A DNA stretch of 64,000 nucleotides, from positions 3,613,501-3,677,500 of the forward strand of contig NZ_CP044218.1 of NCBI RefSeq assembly GCF_008727715.1. The letters run 5' to 3'. Origin of the DNA: Mesorhizobium terrae (GTDB lineage: Bacteria > Pseudomonadota > Alphaproteobacteria > Rhizobiales > Rhizobiaceae). The notes below the pieces were generated by a model, which was given only the letters and a program-made list of their open reading frames with translations, ran no database searches and was not told where the DNA came from. The translations under genes were made by a program, and so were the position numbers. Below are positions 1 to 7,682 of the stretch, piece by piece (within the stretch, counting starts at the first letter, position 1; each line of letters opens with the position of its first letter).

Positions 1-211
1 GGTTTCGGCGTTGCTGTTGCTCGGTGTCGCCGCCTGCAGTGAAAACAGCGGCGGCGGCAGTGGTACCGGCACGGACAAGACCACGACGGAAAGCACGACG
101 CCGCCTCCCGCCGACGTGCAGCCGATGAAGCCTGCGACCCCGCAGGCGCAGCCGCCAGCCGACAACACCATGAAGCCGGCGCAGCCGAACTCCACGGCAC
201 CGGCGCAATAA
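1..211 (+). CDS. Small proline/threonine-rich lipoprotein, 5' end outside window
   Basis: Only the C-terminal part is present. The frame is open from the window edge and ends at TAA 209-211. The visible start is a run of hydrophobic residues followed by V-A-A-C, which fits a lipobox, so the protein is probably a lipoprotein processed by Lgt/LspA. The rest is low complexity, rich in Gly, Thr, Pro, Gln and Ala, with two M-K-P-A repeats and no recognisable domain. A rho-independent terminator follows about 55 bp downstream. The function is unknown; proline-rich periplasmic lipoproteins of this kind often act as spacers. The true start codon must lie upstream of base 1. Confidence 0.6.
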   Translation, partial: VSALLLLGVAACSENSGGGSGTGTDKTTTESTTPPPADVQPMKPATPQAQPPADNTMKPAQPNSTAPAQ

Positions 212-267
212 GCGCGGGAAGTCCTGGCTTGAAGCGGCCGGTCGATGCCGGCCGCGCAAAAACGAAG

Positions 268-296
268 AAGGCCGGGCGTGTCCCGGCCTTTTTCTT
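268..296 (+). terminator. Rho-independent terminator
   Basis: A 9-bp perfect stem (268-276 paired with 282-290) with a 5-nt loop is followed directly by a T-rich run. It ends the lipoprotein transcription unit and separates it from the minus-strand DUF899 pair, whose last stop is at 332. Confidence 0.8.
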
Positions 297-331
297 GGTT
301 TCTAGCGGTCAGTTGTCGAGACGTTCTGGTC

Positions 332-637
332 TCAGACGGAAAATCCGCGATCCGGCCGGTCTGCATCGACCGACCTGCCAGCGCGGCCGGCAACGAGCCG
401 CAGCCAGGGCGGCAGGTGGAAAGCGCTCATCAGCAGATACATCATCACCATGCCGTTGAGCGGCAGGGCGTCCGCCATGGAGGAGCAGATCATGTCCGCC
501 CCTCCGGTGACGGCGCTGAGCAGCGCCATTGCAGCGAAGGTCGGCGTGGCAGCGAGGCAGAGCCAATCCGTGAAGCCTGCCGTTGCGCCGCGCGGCCCGT
601 TGGGCGTGTTGCTTCCGGTTCGATCAAGCGCGAACAT
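332..637 (-). CDS. Small membrane protein encoded behind the DUF899 gene
   Basis: A 101-residue protein with two hydrophobic stretches, about residues 27-48 and 58-82, so probably a two-helix inner-membrane protein. The ATG at 637 lies only 6 bp beyond the stop of the DUF899 gene, so the two are probably co-transcribed and translationally coupled. No clear Shine-Dalgarno sequence is seen. I recall similar small proteins behind DUF899 genes in rhizobia, but the function is not known. The long overlapping upstream part of this open frame is a shadow of the DUF899 gene. Confidence 0.55.
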   Translation of the reverse strand: MFALDRTGSNTPNGPRGATAGFTDWLCLAATPTFAAMALLSAVTGGADMICSSMADALPLNGMVMMYLLMSAFHLPPWLRLVAGRAGRSVDADRPDRGFSV

Positions 638-642
638 AGTCG

Positions 643-1437
643 TTACGCCCGACCGTATTCGTCGTTGCGGCGCCACCAGAAACCGGTTTCGTTGCGGCCT
701 TTGGGAGCACGGTCCAGCCACTGATACATGCCCCAGATACCGTCCAGGCCACGCGAATAGGCGGAATAGGTGTGGTAGACCTGCCCGTCTTCCAACACGA
801 AGGCGCTGAGGCCGGGCAGATCGCGCAAGAAGGTGGCAGCGTCGGTTCCGGTCGTGGCGGCAAACTGGGCGACCGGACTGTCGTCGTCGCGCGGCTGCGA
901 TTTGCTGTCGGTCAGTTCCGCTGCTGGTCCAGCCATCGCTGGCTCGCGGCGATAGTTGTAGTCGATGCCGGCGCGCTGCTGCTCTTCGCTGAACCAGACG
1001 CCGAAATCGCTGTTGAAATCGCTGCCGAAGGAGGAAGCCCAGTCGAAGCTCCATCCCATGCGCTGCCTGTAAGCGAGCAGCTTTTCCAGCGGTGCCCGCG
1101 AGATGGCGGTGAAGGCAACGTCATGGTTTTCGAGGTGCACGACGCTGCCGTTGACGCCGTCGGCGATCGAGGAGCAGGAGGGGCAACCGGCCTTGTAGTC
1201 GGGGCCGAACATGAAATGATAGACGAGCAGCTGCGAGCGGCCCTTGAAGAGGTCGACCAACGAGGCGCTGCCGGCGGCGGTGTCAAAGCGATAGTCCTTG
1301 TCGATCCGCACCCATGGCAGTTTTTGGCGCAGCTCGGCCAGTGCGTCGCTGCGCCGCGTCAATTCCTTTTCGGCCGCGAGCAGGTCGAGCCGCGCTTCGA
1401 GCCATTGTTTGCGCGTTCCTGTCACATGCATCGTCAT
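643..1437 (-). CDS. DUF899 family thioredoxin-like protein
   Basis: This 264-residue protein belongs to the DUF899 family, which has a thioredoxin-like fold. A C-P-S-C motif at residues 85-88 follows the typical block containing F-M-F-G-P, and the C-terminus has the family ending rich in W, R and Y. The start at 1437 is chosen because AAGGAG lies about 7 bp upstream; a longer reading frame to 1473 has no such site. The biological role is not established; the CxxC suggests a redox or peroxide-related activity. It is divergently transcribed from a regulator at 1557 and is followed by a small membrane protein gene, so the three may form one regulated unit. Confidence 0.85.
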   Translation of the reverse strand: MTMHVTGTRKQWLEARLDLLAAEKELTRRSDALAELRQKLPWVRIDKDYRFDTAAGSASLVDLFKGRSQLLVYHFMFGPDYKAGCPSCSSIADGVNGSVVHLENHDVAFTAISRAPLEKLLAYRQRMGWSFDWASSFGSDFNSDFGVWFSEEQQRAGIDYNYRREPAMAGPAAELTDSKSQPRDDDSPVAQFAATTGTDAATFLRDLPGLSAFVLEDGQVYHTYSAYSRGLDGIWGMYQWLDRAPKGRNETGFWWRRNDEYGRA

Positions 1438-1556
1438 CGAACGTCTCCTTGTGAACTCTCGGCGGACCGTCACTGGTCCGGCCGTTTGCTTCGGAATAGG
1501 ATCAGGCTAAGCCCGGAGCGCGCGATGGCGGGAGTTACAAATTTGACGGGATTGCC

Positions 1557-2777
1557 ATGGACTCGCTGATCACCGCGGCAGCCCGCGCTCTGGCGGCCGG
1601 TGATCCGCTTGGCGCCTTGAAGCGGGTCGGCCTGCGCGATGACGCGCCGGCGCTGGCTTTGCGCGGTATCACCATGGCGCAGCTTGGCGACTTCGCCCGG
1701 GCAAAGATGCTGCTCAAGAACGCGGCGCGTGCCTTTGGTCCGAAGGAAGCGGTGGCGCGCGCGCGTTGTGTCGTCGCCGAAGCCGAGATCGCGCTGGTCT
1801 CGCGCGACCTCGGCTGGCCGGTGAAGGCGCTCGATGCCGCCCGAGCGACGCTGGAAGCCCATGGTGATCGCGTCAACGCTGCTCACGCGCGCAATCTCGA
1901 AATCCGGCGCCTGCTGTTGATCGGCCGCCTCGACGAAGCCGAACGCCTGCTGACGGAAGCCGACGTCGGACCCTTGCCACCGGCGGCAAGGGCTTCGCGC
2001 GAGCTGGCGGCGGCCGGCATCGCGATCCGGCGCCTGCAGACCAGGGCTGCGCGGGCCGCTCTTGCGCGGGCCGGCGAGGCAGCGCGCCAGTCGGGCATCG
2101 GCGCGTTGATCGCCGAGGTGGAGAGCGCCGCCGTGGTGCTTGAGGCACCCGCCGCGCGGCTGATCGCCCATGGGCAGGCACGCCCCTTGCTGCTCGACGA
2201 GGTCGAGACGCTGCTGGCGTCCGGGTCGCTGGTGGTCGACGCCTGCCGCAACGTCGTGCGCGGCGGCGGCATCGTGGTGCCGCTGGCGACGCGCCCGGTG
2301 CTGTTCGCCCTTGTGCGCGAACTGGCTGAAGCGTGGCCGGGCGATGTGTCCCGAAGCACACTTCTGCTGCGTGCCTTTGGCGCGAAATATGCCGATGAAT
2401 CGCATCGTGCGCGGCTGAGGGTCGAGATCGGTCGCCTGCGCGCGGAACTCAGGATGCTGGTCGAGGTGAACGCGACCAGCGAGGGTTTTGCGCTTGCGCC
2501 GCGCCGGTCCGCCGATGCGGTGGTGCTGGCACCGCCCGTCGAGGAGGAAAATGCGGCGGTGCTGGCTTTCCTGGCCGATGGCGAAGCCTGGTCGAGCTCG
2601 GCTCTGGCACTCGCGCTCGGCGCCAGCCCGCGCACGGTTCAGCGGGCGCTGGAGCAGTTGGCCGCGGCCGGCAAGGTCCACTCGTTCGGCCGTGGCCGGG
2701 CGGTTCGCTGGATGACGCCGCCGGTGCCGGGTTTCCCGACAGCCTTGTTACTCCCGGGACCGCTGCCGAGCGACTAG
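1557..2777 (+). CDS. Regulator with two predicted winged-helix domains
   Basis: A 406-residue soluble protein. Residues 1-200 are alanine-rich and helical, resembling TPR-like repeats. Residues about 240-315 follow the pattern of an OmpR/PhoB-type DNA-binding domain (R-P-x-L-F, then a helix with R-L-R-V-E-I-x-R-L-R, then a basic wing). Residues 330-387 form a second winged-helix pattern of the kind used to choose between DNA sites. There is no receiver domain. It is divergent from the DUF899 gene (119-bp gap) and 64 bp upstream of a beta-propeller gene, so it probably controls one or both. The domain assignments are by eye; the regulatory role is inferred. Confidence 0.7.
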   Translation: MDSLITAAARALAAGDPLGALKRVGLRDDAPALALRGITMAQLGDFARAKMLLKNAARAFGPKEAVARARCVVAEAEIALVSRDLGWPVKALDAARATLEAHGDRVNAAHARNLEIRRLLLIGRLDEAERLLTEADVGPLPPAARASRELAAAGIAIRRLQTRAARAALARAGEAARQSGIGALIAEVESAAVVLEAPAARLIAHGQARPLLLDEVETLLASGSLVVDACRNVVRGGGIVVPLATRPVLFALVRELAEAWPGDVSRSTLLLRAFGAKYADESHRARLRVEIGRLRAELRMLVEVNATSEGFALAPRRSADAVVLAPPVEEENAAVLAFLADGEAWSSSALALALGASPRTVQRALEQLAAAGKVHSFGRGRAVRWMTPPVPGFPTALLLPGPLPSD

Positions 2778-2841
2778 AGTGGCTTTGAAGGACAGGAGCC
2801 GCAGGGCTCCGTGCTCCAATATTGAAACACGAGGCTGAACC

Positions 2842-3486
2842 ATGAAACGCACCGCCGCCGAAATCATCCGCGAATACGGTCCCTTTCCGGGCGTCGAAAA
2901 GGTGGCTGGCGTGACCTTCGATGGCCGCAATGTCTGGTTCGCCTCCGGCGACAGATTGAACGCGCTCGACCCGGCAAGCGGCGAAACCGTGCGCTCGATC
3001 GATGTTGCCGCGCATGCCGGAACTGCTTTCGATGGCCAGCATCTCTACCAGATCGCCGAGGACCGCATCCAGAAGATCGATCCAGCGAGCGGGCGCGTTC
3101 TGGCAACGATCCCGGCACCCGGCGGCGGTGGCGATTCCGGCCTTGCCTGGGCCGAGGGCTCGCTATGGGTGGGGCAGTATCGCGATTGCAAGATCCACCA
3201 GATCGATCCGGAGACGGGAACCATCCTGCGCACGATTTCCTCCAACCGCTTCGTCACCGGGGTGACCTGGGTGGACGGCGAACTCTGGCACGGCATGTGG
3301 GATGGCGAGGAGAGTGAGGTCCGGCGTGTCGATCCGAAGACCGGAGAGGTGCTGGAACGGCTGGAGTTGCCGGCCGGCTCAGGCGTTTCCGGGCTTGAAT
3401 CCGACGGCGGTGACCGCTTCTTCTGCGGCGGCGGCCACTCCAGCAAGATAAGGGCGGTGCGCCGGCCGAACCGGACGGCCGCCTAG
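2842..3486 (+). CDS. YncE/glutamine-cyclotransferase-like beta-propeller protein
   Basis: A 214-residue protein built from about five repeats of the type [F-D-G-x-x-[LV]-[WY] ... I-D-P-x-[ST]-G-x-[VI]-L], typical of PQQ-like, YncE and glutaminyl-peptide cyclotransferase propellers. There is no signal peptide, so it appears cytoplasmic. GAGG lies 7 bp upstream of the ATG. Conserved catalytic acids of true plant-type glutamine cyclotransferases cannot be confirmed by eye, so only the fold is assigned. It follows the two-domain regulator in the same direction and may be its target. Confidence 0.7.
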   Translation: MKRTAAEIIREYGPFPGVEKVAGVTFDGRNVWFASGDRLNALDPASGETVRSIDVAAHAGTAFDGQHLYQIAEDRIQKIDPASGRVLATIPAPGGGGDSGLAWAEGSLWVGQYRDCKIHQIDPETGTILRTISSNRFVTGVTWVDGELWHGMWDGEESEVRRVDPKTGEVLERLELPAGSGVSGLESDGGDRFFCGGGHSSKIRAVRRPNRTAA

Positions 3487-3575
3487 GGCGTTATCGCTCA
3501 AACGGCTTTCGCCGAACCGGCCCATGACGCGATCGTGCCTTGATAGCGCCATGCGCTTGGTTCTAAGAGAAGCGC

Positions 3576-4295
3576 ATGTCGATTTGGGACCGCATTGGTG
3601 ATTTCATCGCCCGCCTTTCCGCCTCCGCCACGGCTGGCATCGCCGAGGTGGTCGAGGCCGTGCGCACGGTGTTTTCCGGCGACGCGGAACTGCGCCGGCG
3701 CGTCTCGTTCTCGGTGGCGATGATCGCGCTGTCGGCCAAGATGGCCAAGGCCGACGGCGTCGTCACCCAGGACGAAATCCGCGCTTTCCGCGAGATTTTC
3801 GAAGTGCCGCCGGAAGAGACGCATAATGTGGCGCGGCTCTACGATCTGGCCAAGCAGGACGTTGCCGGCTTCGAGGCCTATGCCGAGAAGATGGCGGGGC
3901 TGTGCGGCTCCGGCCACGCCAACTGCATGATGCTGGAAGATATTCTCGACGGTCTCTTCCACATCGCCACCGCCGACGGCGTTTTGCATGAGCGGGAAGG
4001 GCAGTTCCTGCACCGGGTCGCCGAAATCTTCCGCATCGAGGACGTGCATTACCAGCGTATCATGGCGCGGCATGTGCATCTTGGCGCCGACGACCCCTAT
4101 GTCGTGCTCGGCATCGAGCGCGGCCAGCCCTTCACCGAGGTGAAGAAGCGCTACCGCAAGCTGGTGTCCGAAAACCACCCGGACCGGCTGATCGCGCGCG
4201 GCCTGCCGCAGGAATTCATCAAGATCGCGACGACGCGTGTTGCCGCGATCAACGCGGCCTACGAGTTGATCGAACGGGACCTCGCCCCGGCATGA
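3576..4295 (+). CDS. DjlA-like TerB/J-domain co-chaperone
   Basis: A 239-residue protein with a TerB-like helical domain at about residues 40-165 (two acidic A-D-G-V repeats, near residues 59 and 133) and a C-terminal J domain at about 172-236 with the H-P-D motif at residues 201-203. J-domain proteins stimulate the ATPase of DnaK. Unlike Escherichia coli DjlA, no clear N-terminal membrane helix is visible. Its stop codon overlaps the amidase start by 4 bp, so the two are translationally coupled, a pairing that recurs in rhizobia. Confidence 0.85.
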   Translation: MSIWDRIGDFIARLSASATAGIAEVVEAVRTVFSGDAELRRRVSFSVAMIALSAKMAKADGVVTQDEIRAFREIFEVPPEETHNVARLYDLAKQDVAGFEAYAEKMAGLCGSGHANCMMLEDILDGLFHIATADGVLHEREGQFLHRVAEIFRIEDVHYQRIMARHVHLGADDPYVVLGIERGQPFTEVKKRYRKLVSENHPDRLIARGLPQEFIKIATTRVAAINAAYELIERDLAPA

Positions 4296-5056
4296 GCGGC
4301 TTTTCGCCCGACCATGCCGGAGCAGACGTCAGGGTATCGCCCAATTTCGGCCCGCGCCGCGGACCGTTCCGGCCAGACATGATCGTGCTGCACTATACGG
4401 GCATGGCGAGCGGAGAAGGCGCCGAAGCCTGGTTGTGCGACCCGGCGAGCGAGGTGTCGTCGCATTATCTGGTGCACAAGGACGGGCGGATCGTGCAGAT
4501 GGTGCGCGAAAGCGACCGTGCGTGGCACGCGGGCAAGAGTTTCTGGCGCGGCCATGCCGACATCAACTCGGCTTCCGTTGGTATCGAGATCGTCAATCCC
4601 GGCCATTCCCTGGATTATCCGCCTTATCCGAAGCGGCAGATCGAGGCGGTGATCGGGCTTTGCGCCGGGATTGTGGCTCGCCACGGCGTCGTGCCGGAAC
4701 GTATTCTGGCGCATTCGGATGTGGCACCCGGTCGCAAGGTCGATCCCGGCGAAAGGTTTCCGTGGAAGGCGCTGCATGCTGCCGGCATCGGCCATCTGGT
4801 GCCCGCGGCGCCGATCCGGCAAGGGGCGGCATTGCGCGAAGGCGACCAGGGCGCTCAGGTCGAGGAATTGCAGTCGCTGCTGGCGCTTTACGGCTATGGT
4901 CTTGGAATCACGAGGATTTTCGACCCCGCCACGCGGATCGCGGTAGAGGCCTTCCAGCGTCATTTCCGGCCGCGCCTCGTCGACGGCGTCGCCGATGGCT
5001 CGACGATCAGGACGTTGAAGCGGCTGGTTGCTTCCGCGGCGGCAAGTCTAGCCTGA
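4292..5056 (+). CDS. N-acetylmuramoyl-L-alanine amidase (AmpD/AmiD type) with peptidoglycan-binding domain
   Basis: A 254-residue amidase_2 (PGRP-like) enzyme that cleaves the bond between N-acetyl- or anhydro-muramic acid and L-alanine of peptidoglycan fragments. Likely zinc ligands are H34 (in H-Y-T-G-M), H141 (in A-H-S-D-V-A-P-G-R) and D151. Residues about 180-250 form a PG_binding_1 domain. No signal peptide is seen, so it may work in the cytoplasm on recycled muropeptides as AmpD does, although the binding domain is more typical of AmiD. It overlaps the djlA-like gene by ATGA. The family call is firm; the AmpD versus AmiD role is uncertain. Confidence 0.85.
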   Translation: MSGFSPDHAGADVRVSPNFGPRRGPFRPDMIVLHYTGMASGEGAEAWLCDPASEVSSHYLVHKDGRIVQMVRESDRAWHAGKSFWRGHADINSASVGIEIVNPGHSLDYPPYPKRQIEAVIGLCAGIVARHGVVPERILAHSDVAPGRKVDPGERFPWKALHAAGIGHLVPAAPIRQGAALREGDQGAQVEELQSLLALYGYGLGITRIFDPATRIAVEAFQRHFRPRLVDGVADGSTIRTLKRLVASAAASLA

Positions 5057-5077
5057 CCATCGTTGCGCTTCCGTTTA

Positions 5078-5096
5078 ATATTACAATTTGTAATAT
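5078..5096. promoter_or_regulatory. AT-rich 19-bp perfect palindrome, candidate operator
   Basis: ATATTACAA, one central T, then TTGTAATAT: two perfect 9-bp arms in an otherwise GC-rich genome. It lies 22 bp after the amidase stop and 147 bp before the lytic transglycosylase start, so it may be an operator in that promoter region. There is no T-run, so it is not an ordinary terminator. The binding protein is unknown. Confidence 0.4.
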
Positions 5097-5242
5097 GAAT
5101 TGAATTGCCCGGCCTTCATTGCCGCCAAATCGGGTTTCAAAGGCAAGTCCACACCAATGCCGGACTATTGCCAAGGCTAGTTCGTCATTCATGACAGGAT
5201 GTAGCGCGAAGTTCTTCGCGCGGCCAAGAAAAACAGGATCGT

Positions 5243-6007
5243 ATGCAAAAACCGTTCGTTGTAGCGGCAGCCTTTGCTGCCGGGATGATTTCTATTGCCT
5301 TCACGTCGCAGGATAGCGCCGCGGCCAGTCCAAGGGCTGACCAGACCGCCCCAGCCGCCAATCAGACGATAGCCAAGCCGGCCAAGGCCAAGCAGGTCGT
5401 GGCGCGCTCCAAGACCGCTGCCGAGCCGTGCCCCTATCTGTTCGGCTGCGCGAAGGACAACAAGACCGCGTCGAACACCAAGGCCGGCAAGACGGTCAAG
5501 GTCGCCAAGGGCGACAGGGTCAGCAAGGGCGACAGGGTCGGCAAGGCCAGGAGGAAAGTGATGGTCGACATGACGACCACAGCCTCGATCGCGCCGCGCA
5601 CCACCAAGCCTTATTACGCCGGTGGAACCGACGTGCGTTATTCCGATATCGTCGCCCGCTATGCCGCCAGCTACGGCGTGCCGGCCAGGCTGGCGCATGC
5701 CGTCATCAAGGTCGAAAGCAACTACCGGCCCGGTATGGTCGGCAGCGCCGGCGAGATCGGCCTGATGCAGATCAAGCCTGCCACCGCGCGCATGATGGGC
5801 TACAGCGGCTCGGCCAACGGGCTGCACAACCCCGAGACCAACATCAAATACGGCATGAAGTATCTGGCGATGGCGCAGGAGCTCAGCGGCGGCACCACCT
5901 GCGGCACCATTCTCAAATACAATGCCGGCCATGCCGCCAAGCGCATGAACCCGATCTCGGCGGCCTATTGCCGGAAGGTGCAGGCGCAGCTCGGCGGCGC
6001 CAGCTAA
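5243..6007 (+). CDS. Secreted lytic transglycosylase (SLT family)
   Basis: A 254-residue protein with an N-terminal signal peptide (residues 1 to about 27), a lysine-rich low-complexity linker (about 35-125) and a C-terminal soluble-lytic-transglycosylase domain (about 130-252). The catalytic glutamate is E158 in V-E-S-N-Y, followed by G-E-I-G-L-M-Q-I-K-P-A-T-A and a later Y-N-A-G-H. It should cut peptidoglycan between MurNAc and GlcNAc in the periplasm. The linker contains two copies of K-G-D-R-V encoded by an 18-bp tandem repeat. It is transcribed alone, with the RNase P RNA gene next. Confidence 0.88.
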   Translation: MQKPFVVAAAFAAGMISIAFTSQDSAAASPRADQTAPAANQTIAKPAKAKQVVARSKTAAEPCPYLFGCAKDNKTASNTKAGKTVKVAKGDRVSKGDRVGKARRKVMVDMTTTASIAPRTTKPYYAGGTDVRYSDIVARYAASYGVPARLAHAVIKVESNYRPGMVGSAGEIGLMQIKPATARMMGYSGSANGLHNPETNIKYGMKYLAMAQELSGGTTCGTILKYNAGHAAKRMNPISAAYCRKVQAQLGGAS

Positions 6008-6051
6008 GCACGATCTCCTTGGGACCCATTTGAGCCGGCTGCGGTTTTCGT

Positions 6052-6080
6052 TTGCCTTTTCGCTTGCGAATGCCTTTATA
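6052..6080 (+). promoter_or_regulatory. Sigma-70 type promoter of rnpB
   Basis: A -35 element TTGCCT at 6052-6057 and a -10 element TTTATA at 6075-6080 are separated by exactly 17 bp. The predicted transcript start is 6-8 bp downstream, at the first pairing bases of the RNase P RNA, which supports both calls. Confidence 0.7.
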
Positions 6081-6085
6081 CGCCC

Positions 6086-6480
6086 TGCCAGCCGGCCGGG
6101 CGGCCGCACCAGCAAGAGCCGAAAGGCTGCGGGTGAGGAAAGTCCGGGCTCCATGGAGACACGGTGCCGGTTAATGGCCGGCGGGGGCGACCCCAGGGAA
6201 AGTGCCACAGAAAGCAAACCGCCGCGGTTCTCCGCGGCAAGGGTGAAAGGGTGGGGTAAGAGCCCACCGCGCGACCGGCAACGGGAGCGGCAGGGCAAAC
6301 CCCACCGGGAGCAAAACCGAATAGGGGCGGTACGAGGGGAAACCCTCAGGGCTGTTTCCGGCCCACCGCCCGGGTAGGTTGCGTGAGGCGTATGGCAACA
6401 TGCGCCCAAGATGAATGGCCGCCACGTTCCGCTCCGCAAGGGGCGGGGCCATACAGAACCCGGCTTATAGGCCGGCTGGC
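6086..6480 (+). ncRNA. rnpB: RNase P RNA (bacterial type A)
   Basis: The catalytic RNA of RNase P, which removes 5' leaders from pre-tRNAs. The 5' segment 6087-6097 pairs with the 3' segment 6470-6480 to form helix P1. Conserved core segments are visible: the GAGGAAAGTCCGGGCTCC block near 6134, GGGTAAGAGCCCACCGCG near 6253, and the 3' core ending before the P1 strand. Length, about 395 nt, suits alphaproteobacteria. A T-run follows at 6481. A good promoter lies immediately upstream. The exact ends are inferred from P1 pairing. Confidence 0.95.
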
Positions 6481-6563
6481 ATTTTTCTCAGGATTTCAGT
6501 GGCTTCGGGCGACTTGATCGGATTTCGATTCAGGTCGTTCGGAGTTTGATTCAGCCGCGCCGC

Positions 6564-7682
6564 CTAAGCCGCCGCAATCCTGTCCAGCGATGCCTTGATC
6601 GCAGCCCACAAATCCTCCGCCGGCTCGCAGCCGATCGCCAGCCTGACGAAACCGGGCGGCACGGCGTCGCCGCGCTTGGTGCGGCGCTCGGCCGAGGTGT
6701 GGACCCCGCCGAAGGAGGTGGCGGCGGCCATCAGTTCGCAGCCATTGATGAAATTCTCGGCCTCGTCTTCCGACCCGAGCACGAAGCTGATGAGGAAGCC
6801 GAAGCGCTCCATCTGCGTGCTGGCAAGGTTGTGCGACGGGTCGCCGATGAGACCGGGAAAGCGGAGCGCCTTGACCGCCGGATGCGCCTTGATGCGCGGC
6901 GCGATCAGCTCTGCCGATGTACACATGCGGTCGAAACGCACATCGAGCGTCTCCAGCCCGCGATGCAGCAGCCAGGCGTCGAAGGGGCTCGGAATGCTGC
7001 CCGAAGTGGTGCGCCATTCCTTCACGGCCGCCATGACGTCAGCGTTGCGGCTGGCGACATGGCCGGCCAGCACGTCGGAATGGCCGTTCGGCGCCTTGGT
7101 GTCGGCCGCCACGACGATGTCGGCGCCGAGGTCGAGCGGGCGCTGGCCGAAGGGCGTCATGGTGGTGTTGTCGACGATAAGCAGGCCGCCGGCCTTGTGG
7201 ATCGCTTCGGCGGCGGCCGCGATGTCGCAGATATCCAGCATCGGATTGGAAGGGCTTTCGACGAAGACCAGCCGGTAGCCGTCAAAACCGCCGTCGAGGA
7301 AGGAGGCTGTCGGGCGGGTGTCGAAATGGACCCCGAAGGCGCGCAGGAAGCGATCAGCCAGGATGCGTGTGGTGTGGTAGCCGTCGGTCGGCAAGAGGAT
7401 GCGGTCGCCGGTTTTCAGAAGCGCGAAGAACGCCGCGGAAATCGCCGCCATGCCCGACGGGAAGGCAAGGGCCGGCGCGTTCTCCAGATAAGACAGCATC
7501 TCTTCGGTTCCATCCCAGGTCGGGTTCGAGAACCGGCCATATTGATGGAAGCCGGTCGAATCGCCGGGCGCATGGAAGGTGGATGCCATCGTCAGCGGTA
7601 GGGGAATGGAATCGCCCTTGGACAGACCGTCGCGCCTGAGATGAAGGAGCCCGGCGGCGCGGGAGGGAGCTGTTTCGGACAT
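6564..7682 (-). CDS. Cystathionine gamma-lyase/synthase-like PLP enzyme
   Basis: A 372-residue member of the Cys/Met metabolism PLP-dependent family (trans-sulfuration enzymes). Recognisable are Y-G-R-F-S-N-P-T near residue 48, F-P-S-G-M-A-A-I near 74, the D-N-T aspartate near 171, and the PLP lysine K196 in D-T-K-A-P-N-G-H-S-D. In most family members that motif reads T-K-Y-x-x-G-H-S-D, so this is a divergent member and its exact substrate is open. The start at 7682 is preferred over the 22-codon longer frame because family proteins begin there; the ribosome site is weak. It is divergent from the dcw cluster. Confidence 0.8.
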   Translation of the reverse strand: MSETAPSRAAGLLHLRRDGLSKGDSIPLPLTMASTFHAPGDSTGFHQYGRFSNPTWDGTEEMLSYLENAPALAFPSGMAAISAAFFALLKTGDRILLPTDGYHTTRILADRFLRAFGVHFDTRPTASFLDGGFDGYRLVFVESPSNPMLDICDIAAAAEAIHKAGGLLIVDNTTMTPFGQRPLDLGADIVVAADTKAPNGHSDVLAGHVASRNADVMAAVKEWRTTSGSIPSPFDAWLLHRGLETLDVRFDRMCTSAELIAPRIKAHPAVKALRFPGLIGDPSHNLASTQMERFGFLISFVLGSEDEAENFINGCELMAAATSFGGVHTSAERRTKRGDAVPPGFVRLAIGCEPAEDLWAAIKASLDRIAAA

